Shown here: in pieces, positions 52,804 to 64,000 of the stretch | How the letters are laid out: each line of letters starts with the position of its first letter | Position numbering within the stretch: position 1 is the stretch's first letter | Source: Aphis gossypii | Taxonomy: Eukaryota; Arthropoda; Insecta; Hemiptera; Aphididae | Direction of reading: 5' to 3' | Assembly: GCF_020184175.1 (NCBI RefSeq) | Contig: NC_065533.1 | Span: forward strand, 45,670,351-45,734,350 | Length of the DNA: 64,000 bases | Notes under the pieces: model-generated | The model's database searches: none | What the model saw: only the letters and a program-made list of their open reading frames with translations | What the model was told of the DNA's origin: nothing | Made by a program: the position numbers and the translations under genes

Positions 52804-55800
52804 AGATAAAAAAAAACAATGAGTAGAAATCGTAACCTAACGTTTTATAAACCAGGGCAAAAAGGTCATAGTAACCAATGGTTATAAAAGCAAAATTTAA
52901 AAAAATGAATGAAATTAGTCTATACCTAATACTCGTACATACGTACCTACATAAATTAATAGATGAAAAAATCTCGTGTCATCTGTATTATAAATCTAAA
53001 CAAATTTAATAAGATTTATCAAATGTAATATAATATAGTCAACAATCAATCATTTATTTTTGTTACTATAAAAATATAAAGTATAAATACCAAGTGAAAT
53101 ATTTCACTTAAATTACGATGTAAAAATAATCAATATATTTACACGGCCAATAATTACTCGTTTAGTTTCTAAGTGAATTATACAACACATACCTATAAAT
53201 GAAAATTTTACATAGTACCTACCTATTACAAAATAATAGTATAGATGCATAATCATATTATGTGCAAGCACAACTTTGTTCCGGTTTTATCACGTAAAAT
53301 AGGATCGGTGCACAACCGTGTTGTAATATTTTATAGTTAGGTAGAAAAAGGAAAACTGTGCTGTCGTGCTGCTATAGTTTTTTTTTCTTTCGTTATCTTT
53401 TTATTGAAATTTAAGAAATAGTTAATGGAATTTAAGTAGTAAATTTATATCATTGTAATAATAATAAAGAAACTCGATTAATGATAAAGTAAATTTCTTA
53501 ACGAAAAAAAATAAACATTTATATTGCAATTCTGTGATAGAGTGCGCCTATATTATAACCTATGTATATTCGACAACATTAATATCATATAGCCTTTGTA
53601 TTTTGACGGGTTATGTTATTATAATTTATATGTTAGAGCATGTAGTAAGGATTTCTGTATGCAAATGAAAACCTAAATACCGCAAAAATTATAAAAAGAA
53701 ATTATTTAAATTCGTCTTATTTAAATATAGATTCAAATTAAAATGAATTATTATTGATGTCGCCATCGTCGGTCTTGAAGAGTACCACTAATAATGGTCT
53801 AAACTGTTTAACTGCCTATAGGATACATTAAACGTGAACATAAACTTCAAATGTCTATACATCGTACATTTTTCAATTTATTAAAATAAAATAAAACTAC
53901 ACAACAATTTAACTTTTTTCGGATTAAGGGCGTGCCAGACGCACTTAGAACACTTCGTGTCGTAGCTCCACCTATATGATGAGTGCAAACGCAGTATATA
54001 TACAAAAACATACTACCAAACCCATTATCCGTCATTATATATTTACCTCTTGATCATTATTGATATTTTACCATGACGAACAGTATTTTTTTATTTTCAC
54101 TTATCAGCAAAAGAAAATTGTAATGAGAAACAACAATGGATCGTCTCAATTGACACTTGACATAAATTTATCCGTTTTATGAAACAGTCCTCTCGTGTAC
54201 TAAGTATTATTTGTGTAGGTAGTAGCTATATCGTTTATATAGCATAAATATTATAACATAGAATATTTATCATTGACATAAGGATTGCGATCCCTTTATT
54301 TTATAAAATATATACGTGTAGGTAGTATTGGATGCGTCATACCACGAGGTTCAGTATTTTATCAAACTGTCATTATCGTATTTGTATAATATTTATTATA
54401 TTGTGTACATAAGTACATTTTACGCGGTTCGACATATTGCAATACATTAGTTTATTTATTACATTGTTTCATAATCTTTTCAATATGACAACTCACTATA
54501 AAACCTTCTTCTACGTGATGAGTGGTGGGTGACCCATAAAAAAATTCTAGCTGTACATTGTAATAGATAAGTACTACCTATTACATTATACAACTATATA
54601 TACCTACTGTTTAATCTTTTAATCTTATAATATGCTTGTAAATTGTGACCCGTCAAAATAATTTCGTGACACATTACATATTATAGTATCGTATTGAGCG
54701 GAGAATTTTACAATAACACAACCGTATTATAATACAGACAGTACTTATCTTAGAGGTTAAGTATGAATGGCCGAAAGGATTTTATATTGAGATAGGTGCA
54801 ATTTATAAAATATATTTTCATAAATTTAGAGAAATTAGTAAATCATATTTTAAATGGGTACCTACTTATTTATAAAATATAAATAACCAAAAATAGTTTA
54901 CTAAGACAAAATCTAAATAATATATTTTTAAGTAACTCGTTAAAATAATATGACTTACAAATAACTGTTAAGCTACAACATTTCAGTGGTTCACGGTGAA
55001 ACACGAATTCAAATAGCTGTAACTAACTCAAATTAAGCCACAACACTGACTCAAAAACGGTTTCAATTATCAAAGGTAAACCTCTCCTGAAATTATACAT
55101 CATAGCAATATAGGTAAGATAATAGATTTCAGTTCGTTATTTGTAAATTTTCAAGCTTTTGATGTCATAGCCCCTAGGCACTTTTGTAAGATGTGCTTGT
55201 ACACATCATCGACCGTAAAAGTACTTAACTTTTCAGTCGTTCATCTCAAAGTGTTCTCACATTGCAAGTGTTCCGGCATGTACAATGTACACAGCATAAA
55301 GTAAATTACACTTGCATTTACAGACTACAGCGAGTCATTGCAATATAACGGGAAACTTATGGTATCTCCACTCGTACAAAATAACACTAAAACAGCTCGG
55401 TTACAACTTCATTACGTTCAATAATTTCCTTTTAAAAATACTATCGAATTTATAATAATTTTTGTCTTAATTGTCAACTAAAATACTGTTGGTCGCTTGA
55501 AGCCAGTCAAATGCCCGTTAACTAAGATCTGTAACAAAAAATGCAGTATAATAAATAATGAATTAGATTAAAATTATTTGCCATAAAATCGTTTCAATAA
55601 AATATAAAAACCTTTTTTTAACGAACTATAGAAATATGTTAAACGTAATCATTTATGAATTTTTTCATTCGTAAAATTATTACCACACTGACCCATAGCT
55701 TAACAAATAAATGTACACCAGTATCACTGGTCCATTTTCCGTTGACTTAATAAAAACCTTAAATAAAAATAATATTATCTAAAAGATTTCAATGGTGATA

Positions 55801-58800
55801 CAGTCGTACGGCGTCGTGGATAGTTGACTAAACATCATGGCTGTCGTCAATTTGCTTTAAAAATCGGTAACATAAAACTACGGCGAATATTAATGTTTTG
55901 TTTTTCTGTATATTATAATATTAAAGTGTAAAGTTTTAAAAAGACGATTTTGAGTATCTGATTACATACGATAAGAGTTGTACGTAATATAAACTATAAT
56001 ATGTGATAAATAACTTAAAAAAAGACATTCTATAACGTTAAGTGAATCGCTTAAAATGATTTTTCTCACTTTATTTGTTTATAAAAATACTGAAACAACG
56101 GTTTCTTTATATGATGTGTAAATTGTTAATGCGCCATTATTAAATTGTTAGTAATAAATATTAAATCCGAACAATTAAATATAAAGACGTTTGATTTAAT
56201 AAAATAGAATTTTCTATACGGTCACTTCATGAGTTTATGGTGCAATCAAATTGTTTGGCAACTCTAACATGATATGATGTATTATATCGAATAGATTAAG
56301 TTTTGATGTTTATTACTAAAGATATAACGAAACAATATATGGATTATTTTATTTTCTATTATTGTTTGTTAGAGTGTTAAGCTTACGTATGAGTACGGTG
56401 TGACATAATTTAACGCTACACAAACAATTTTCTCATTATTATTTACTCGAAAAATTGAAGAGATGCAATATAGTCTATAAAGAGCTTAATGTATTATTTT
56501 TTCTATCAACACTAACGTTTCGGTCATTGGATGTTATTCGAGTGAAACATAATGCAGAATATTGGTAGTTTTTTGGATGAAAACTTGTAGAATAACACAT
56601 CATAATAATATTATGGGTAATGAACCGTATTTTTTTCTTCGGATTTTATAACTATTAACATTCGTGAAATTTCCGTTGGTTGGTTTCAATAAAAAAAATA
56701 ATAATAATATAAAACGTGTGTATAACATTGGGAACTTTAAATTCGTTTAAAAAACTACACGAGTCATGGCCAGATAACAACCTAAAACAGCTGACCAGTA
56801 ACTGATATTATAAATGATTAATAATTATAAAACTTCCGAAAATTTTCCGTACAATGCTAAAACACGATCAATAAGTAACAATTGTAAAATAATCAGTCTC
56901 CCAATCTGATGAACGTAATTTCTTTGTTTAAAAATAATTGTTTTTTTTTTCATTAAAAAAGTTTTAATTCAACGATTTGTAAATTGATTATTAAGTAGGT
57001 ACCAAATATCTATTTTATAATAAAAATTTTGTACAATGTTATTTAAATATAAAGTTAACTAAATAGCTATTATGTATACAAATTAAAAACATAGTGATAT
57101 TATGATTCAATAAAAAAATTGAGATTCCTATAAACCAAAAATAATATATATTTGTAAACGATTAACGAATCATAAACACATAAACTATTATATTATATTT
57201 AATGACAATGTCTAATTGTAGTAATGTAGTACCTTTGTAATTTCTAACATATTAATTGCTACTAAAAATCACTGAAAATTTACATTTTTATTCTGTTAAT
57301 GAAATATGTTTTTAGATTATATTCCAAAAATTAATTCACAAAACCGATTCGAAGAAAAAAGAAATGCTCTGATAAAGGCAACTAGTAAATTTAAAATTTA
57401 AACTCACAACATAACCATTGATACATTTTGTTCAAAACTAGAAAAACTAATTATACCATACGTAGCTATATGTATATGAGTCGTATATTATTTTCTAATT
57501 TTAACATTATTGTGCATTCCTATCAGCTACCATTGATAAAACTAAAACAGAAATTAAATGAGACATTAAACAAAGCATCCACAATTTAATTTCCAAGTAT
57601 AATAAAAATGTAGATAGTTTTATTTATTATGATGAAATAGTATAAATTTAAGAGTACTCAACTATTCAAAACCCATCAATTGTTATAAAATGTTAGTATA
57701 CTATAGATCTGTGGAAAATTTTTAATGATAATACTTTAAATTGAGGTGTTATAGAATTTGAACAATTTTTAATATTTTCTTATAATTCAAAAATAAAAAA
57801 CTGTAGAAACATGAAATTTCTCACCAAATGTTTTAATTTAACTTTCTAAACATGATAAGATTTTCTTAATATTTTAACTCTTTTATAATTACAATAATAT
57901 TATAATATGGACATTTTTAATTTTAAAAACAATAAAAATATAAGTTATTCTTGTAACTCTTTAAAAATATTAAAAATACATATAATCAGTAGTTTTTATA
58001 TGTATTTAAAATTTTAATTTTGACAAAACTCGTCAAAATCACAAAAATTTGGAAATTATTTTAATGTTAAAAATTTATAAAATGTTGAATTATTATAGCT
58101 AAAAATTTTATACAAGGTTACTCGTAAATATTTCACACTGAAGCTAATCTAAGAATATATTATAAACACATTTTATTTTTTTTATCGATGTTTAAAATTT
58201 AATTTTTGACAAAATTGTATACTTGAATGAAGAATAATGATTTTTTTTTTTTGTTTTTTGTAGTGAAACAAAAACATTGTTCGTATACTTAAAACTCTTA
58301 CGTATTTTATGAATTTCACTATACCCGCAATAAAATTTTCAAAACATTTAGGTTAATTTTCTATTTAGTATTTATATTTTATACCACAAACCTACTCAAA
58401 ACTATTTTACAGAAATTTAAAATTGACTCAAAATGTAAAAAGCAATAAAAATAACATATTATGTTATTATTTTTTATTGTAATAAGTTAACAAATTACAA
58501 TTAAATTAATTGTAATAAATTTAATTTTTTAAGTTTTTAGCAAAAATGTTAATCAGTCTATCGTCATTTTATTTTTTATTTATTGATATAAACGCCAATC
58601 GGCCTATAAAAACCTACTAATTGTAAAATAAACTACTTTATATCAATATTATAAAATATATTTTTTAATTTTTGAAGGTAGAACAAAATAAAAAATTGTT
58701 TTGTTTTAATTGGGATTACCGAATATATATTGGCTCCAGGGCAGCTCCGATCCTTAATCCGGCTTAATAGTAAGCTTATTGAGTTTTATACTTTTAGTTT

Positions 58801-61800
58801 AAAATGACTCATTTGTATAAAACCTAGTAAATTATTTTAGTACACTTTCATAGTTTCATTTCTCACTAAGACAATTTGAGAGTAGCCGAGCTCAATTGAT
58901 TGAAAAACAAATTTCATTTAACATCGGAGCTTTCATTAAATATTTTATTTCTAGCCTTCTAGGTTTTTTTTTTTTAATGTGGATGTGAAGCTAATAAAAT
59001 TAAGTGGTGCCTTTTCGGAAAATAACTGAGGAAATGCATTCATTTTTTTCTTTTGAGTAGCAAAAAGTGCCTTTTAAAATCTGCCCTCAGGAGTCAAATT
59101 CGTTTACACAGAACTGAGTTAGGTAACCACATAACTATAATAAGTAATATGAAACTATTCTGTTTTTTCGTTTGTATTTCAAATACATTATAATAAGTTA
59201 TTCTTAAAACACTGCTGATATATATATATATATATTATATATGTATGTATTATATATTTATATACTAATATATGTAGGTACTTTATATTTACTTTTAATG
59301 ATTAAAGTATTATGTAGTATATAATTTTCATACATATTGTACTTATAATATGTTATGTTAAGTACTCGCATTTCACTAAATTATTTTGATTAATTGATAA
59401 TTAATATTCACAACACATCAAAAGCACAAATAAATGTATTTAAGTTTGTGACAAAATTAACATTTTAAAACTTCCCAAATAACAATCGTCGTATTTGTGT
59501 AATAATAATGTAAAATAAATATTATGGATTTTTTTCAAAAAATACAAAACGATACCCTCTAAAAATTGTTTACATTAGTTACAATAATTCTTCAATAAGT
59601 ATCACATATATATAGTGCAAGCAAAATAATATAGTTAATATATACAATATTCTACAAAAACATTAAACATGGTAGTAATAATTTTAATATTTATTTAGTT
59701 AAAATTCAGTTGTTGAGCACTAGAACATAAAATATTCAAGTAAAAAAAAATATATATATCACACAATCACGGTTTAATATTTTCTTCGTTATAAGTATAA
59801 TAACATTTCAAAGTTGTTATTGAAAAGATGATTTTTATTACAATACATATATATGTATACTTTAAATTAAAATATAATATAAATGTATTGACTATGGTAA
59901 TGTAGTACAATATAGACTTATGCTTGTTCACGTTTCATCATTTTCAATCTCTATAACAAAATTATTATAAATAAATTAAATTAAAAATTGAACAACTCTA
60001 AATTAAATTTTACGTTTTGAAATTAGTTTATTGAAAAATGGAACAAAAACAAATCTCGGATGCTTGGAAATACGTGAAATAAATAAATTATGAAATTTAA
60101 TATTGCTTTAATTTATATCCATCAAAAACTTTTGTTAAAATCAATTTATGGAGTTCGAATAACATAATTTGTATAATATATATTATATATTAATATTAAT
60201 CATTTTTGTGTTAACAATTAGATAGTATAACTAGTATAATAGTTATTACCAACAGTTATAATATTCACATTTCACAGATACAGGAAACCTTGTGTATTTT
60301 GATACATAGTCTATATTAAAATTTGTATTTTGTTTTATTCAAAATTTGAATCCATGTTAAAATAATACGAGCGTAATTATTATCAACTAGTATTAAGAAC
60401 CAAATTATTTTCTGAATTTTAAATATACATAAAAGTAAAAAAATTTTAATTCCATTCATTGACATGTTCGTAGGATGTAGCTAGGTAAACCAGCCTATGG
60501 TGAGCATAAGACAGTACCTGCCTTAACTCATTTAAAACTTGTATAAGATTTTGGTCTAGCTAATATCATCTGTCTAAACCAAAACGTAAAACAACAATAC
60601 CATCCATTATAATACTGTCAATATATATTTACATTAAAATGTGTAATACTTGGAAAATTGAAACACCGTATAACTACACCGTACCTAAGTAATAGCTGAC
60701 CCAAATTTAGAATAATACAATTTAAGTTTTTCTTTGATTATATTTTTGTAATTATCTATATATACGTATAAATTAAGGGATGACCTAGTTTTTGGAGATT
60801 ATACAGTAAGTGGATGATTATTTAATTCGTTTATTGAGAAGGAAATTAATAAACTTCACTAATTAAATTTAATTATAAACCGTTGTTTAATTAGTTTATT
60901 AGTTCCTTAATTTTGAAACACAAATTTCAAATCATAAATTTATTATAGTTTTTGTTTATTAGTTATTAATACTTAAATTTATTTCAACATTCAACGGTCG
61001 ATTATTTTCAGTATGCTAATGATCGAGAAACAATGATTTGATTTTATGAAACATATAATATTTATAAGAATTTAGATATATATTATTAGAAGTATAATAT
61101 TTACCCATGATAGTTTACTAATTTAAAGAATAAGATACTTTAGCCTTATAACGTTATTTATCTTGAACCTATTGATTCTACCATTATTTCGAAATACTAC
61201 ACGTTCAAAAAACCTAGAAAAAAATTAAGTTAGAATTTTTTATCAATATAACGTAACTGTGTGTTTATATGTATTTATTGTTTTACTCCGTAGTTTAGGT
61301 ATTCAATGTATAATGAAAGAGATACTTAAAATTTTAGTGTTTTTTTTGTCATAATTTGATATTAAAGTTATTAAATCAAACAGTTAAATTATGATATTTA
61401 TAGCTAATTAACAAATACGTAATATTGATAATTTTTTAGTTTGAAATCCATCGTTTATGAAGAGTGCTCTAACATTATATCCATATGTTATATAGTTTAA
61501 TTAATGAATTAATTTTTATATATAAATAATATTAGGCTTAAGATATAAATTCAAGCAATATATTATGTAAAATATTTATTATTAATCAATGTAATTTATA
61601 AATTTCATGATTACATTTTTTTAATGCAATTCTTAAATAGTTATAAGCTTATAAATATAACAATCTAAATTTCAATTTAAACCTAATCCAGTATTCTAAA
61701 TATCTGAAAAATAACTTTTACTCAATAAACAACATATTTTAACCTAAATTTTATTTTATTTTTTTGAACTCGACAAATTAACCACTTTTTTCTAATCTTC

Positions 61801-63173
61801 CTTTTCGCATTGAAAAATGTTGTGTATTGGCTCCTAAAGATCTAAAAATTAGACTTTTTTCTCAGTTGTTAAGACAAATTTTGTGATCAAATTCAATTAC
61901 CTATATTTTCAGCATGAGAATAACTTGAAAAAGTGTATTTTTTATAGCAGTTTTATTCTTTGATTAAATTAAATACTAGTTATTTCAACTTATGTTGTAC
62001 TTAAAATTATAAAGTATTTTTTTAATTATTGTTAGTCTGCAATGTATACCTATGTTATATGTTTGTACATTTTTTAATTAAATATGTATACAAATTATTC
62101 CTCTAAATAATATTTATTTTACTTCATAGTCATGAAGTATATGTACATGAATATGTAATCAAAACATCACATTTACATTTAATGCAAGGATTCATCTCCT
62201 GAAGTAGCCACTGATTTTATTTTTCAACTTGTAATAATTCAGTAATAAATAAACTAGGTTAGATTTTTAACAAGTTTTTATTTTAAATTTTATAAATTCA
62301 ATATAATAATATAACTAATGTTTACAGAAAAGCATTTGCAAAAACTTAAATTACAACGTATCATAACATGATTCATCATCTGCAAACATTTTACTCTAAC
62401 CTATTTTTCTAAATTTTAATTTCTGTTGATTTTACTGTATTCTATAGACATATTTTTTAATATTACTTATTTTAGCATAGGTAGTATATTTAAGACAAAA
62501 CCGAACAGTTTTTTGAAATCGCCAAAAAAAAACCAATTTATAGAACTTATTTTTATTAGATCAATGAATATCTATCGTTTAACTTCTTTAATAGTTGAAA
62601 CTCTGTCAAATAAAATGTTTAATACGAACTAGTTTTAATGTGTTAGTACAGCAAACAGACTGTTTAGAAAAATTAAACCCGTTATCTTTAAAAAAAGTAT
62701 TGACTGCTTCAAGAAATAATTGTATGCCCCCTTTAAACATTTACCTTCGTGGAATCGGACTTTTGCCATAGCCATTTCGACATATAATCGTTTGACTGTT
62801 TAAGTATAATGTAACGTCGGTTTTTATAAATTAATTACATAAGACGCGGTACGCATATGTAATATGTGCTATTATAATTTTGATTGTCAACTACATACGT
62901 TCATTTTGTAAGGTTGTGTTTGCATAATTTATTGAATAATATATAAGCTCATACTGAATAATACTATGGTGGCGTATTTACGCATGGTATGTGGTAATAT
63001 AGGGTAAATACTACCGTCGTGACTTCCTTTTTAACATTTTTTAAGAAAATGTATTTAGTATAGACGTATTATTCCGCACCAACGGGCGTCTTCCTCTCTC
63101 CTGTCCTGCTGTTTTTTTGTATATAACTTTTATATCGTTTGCTCATTGTAGTAATTTACATGTATAGACTGTA

Positions 63174-63207
63174 AATAAACCTTCTTTTTATAAAAAAAAA
63201 AAAAAAA
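63174..63207 (+). repeat. AATAAA plus 16-base A tract: possible retroposed 3' end
   Basis: AATAAA at 63174-63179 is followed about 12 bases later by a pure A run (63192-63207). The preceding ~120 bases have a less AT-rich, transcript-like segment (ACCAACGGGCGTCTTCCTC and TCTCCTGTCCTGCTG). This is how the 3' end of a retroposed RNA or non-LTR element looks. I could not recognise the source or find a target duplication. A genomic A tract by chance is possible. Confidence 0.35.
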
Positions 63208-64000
63208 TGAAGTATATTCATAGATGAGTCATGAATTATTCTATAAAACAGAAAAACAGGTTGTATATAGTACGTCTTGAGAACAACTGTTTTGAGTTAT
63301 GGCGACGAATGACATCATTAACTATAACGTTCATATCAATAACACCCAATGTTAATTCCAAGAAAAGAAACATGAAATATTCTAAATATTCATATTATAT
63401 AAAATTAATAAAACCATGTAGCCATATAGGTTAGGTGCTATAGATTCAACAATAATTATAGTAGCTAAGAATAGTTCACGCAGTCTAGCTAACGGCGCTA
63501 GCCTAACTAACCAATCAATCACACACGAGTGGAATAACCAATAATTCACAAAATACGTAATATAATAAAACTGATAGTAGCCAGTATGAAAAATTGGCAT
63601 TATGTCGATCATTCACAATAACAACAGATAAACAGATAGTCATTGAAGATGATGAGCTAAGCGCCTGTCACAAAAAAAAAGAAAATTAGATTTTACGTTA
63701 TAAATGTAAAGTTGGATGTATTAATTAGGTATTTATTGTATACCTACTTATTAATAATATAATAAAAAAAATAATATTAAATGTTATATAAATTTATAAT
63801 ATAGGTATTAGATATTTAATTTTATTTTAGCAATACATTTAATCTATAAAGTAACAATGATATACATTATAATTTTATAAAGTATTTTGTATTTACGATG
63901 TTAATAAATTATAATTTAAGGTAACTAAAAGTCAAGGGTTGACGGTCGACGGCCACCATTGAAGAAATTCATATCCAAACAATTTTAACGCACAATAGTC

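Larger units (their letters stand above)
46426..64000 (+). other. Probable large first intron; no further exon seen
   Basis: The interval starts at the GTGAGT donor of the CpG-island exon. Apart from hAT-like elements near 46.9-48.6 kb and a moderately GC-rich stretch at 47600-48030, it is AT-rich and free of protein-like frames on both strands. I looked for plus-strand exons with good acceptors and found none I could support. Simple repeats include (AAT)n at 52778-52803 and TA runs near 50177 and 59218. Another gene's intron could equally cover part of it. Confidence 0.45.

Noticed and set aside
1..64000. CRISPR arrays, rRNA, tRNA, prokaryotic operons
   Set aside because: No regularly spaced direct repeats, no rRNA-like blocks, no cloverleaf with A/B boxes, and the gene structure is clearly eukaryotic.

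Overview
The window looks like nuclear DNA from an insect, most likely an aphid or close hemipteran. The evidence is a very AT-rich background, small coding exons separated by AT-rich introns with GT..AG borders, animal-only gene families (a leucine-rich-repeat relaxin-type GPCR and a dipeptidyl-peptidase-4-like protein), and many short inverted-repeat transposons. The aphid assignment is an inference from base composition and repeat style, not a search result. I see no prokaryotic operon, CRISPR array, rRNA or convincing tRNA.

Layout. (1) 1-7779, minus strand: the 5' two-thirds of a DPP4-like (S9B) type II membrane protein. I resolved eleven coding exons in one continuous frame, about 464 residues, running off the left edge before the catalytic domain. 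(2) 11512-16383, minus strand: a complete five-exon gene for a 387-residue Cid1-type non-canonical poly(A)/U polymerase with all three catalytic aspartates. (3) 20721-34676, minus strand: a complete nineteen-exon gene for a 757-residue type C LGR (relaxin receptor RXFP/LGR3/LGR4 type) with signal peptide, one LDL-receptor class A module, about ten LRRs, hinge and seven helices. (4) 34677-45649: about 11 kb with no gene I can support, holding one large palindromic element. (5) 45340-46430, plus strand: a CpG-rich island with a TATA box and a 5' exon of an unidentified gene, ending at a good splice donor. It carries two same-frame open segments separated by one TGA. (6) 46426-64000: no further coding exon seen; probably mostly intron 1 of that gene.

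The three minus-strand genes are independent eukaryotic transcription units and nothing suggests they act together. DPP4-like proteins process or bind secreted peptides and type C LGRs sense relaxin-like peptides, but I would not build a pathway from adjacency.

The observations most worth a second look are: (a) a splice junction in the DPP4-like gene that needs a GA donor (CAG|GAAAGT) and at which the family's Glu-Glu substrate-binding motif is assembled; (b) a GC-AG first intron in the polymerase gene; (c) the in-frame TGA in the CpG-island exon; (d) a nest of mobile elements at 16.8-18.5 kb; (e) two long near-perfect palindromic elements; and (f) a roughly 1.4 kb dispersed repeat family with inserted copies in introns of two genes. 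I did not find a clearly new multi-gene biological system.
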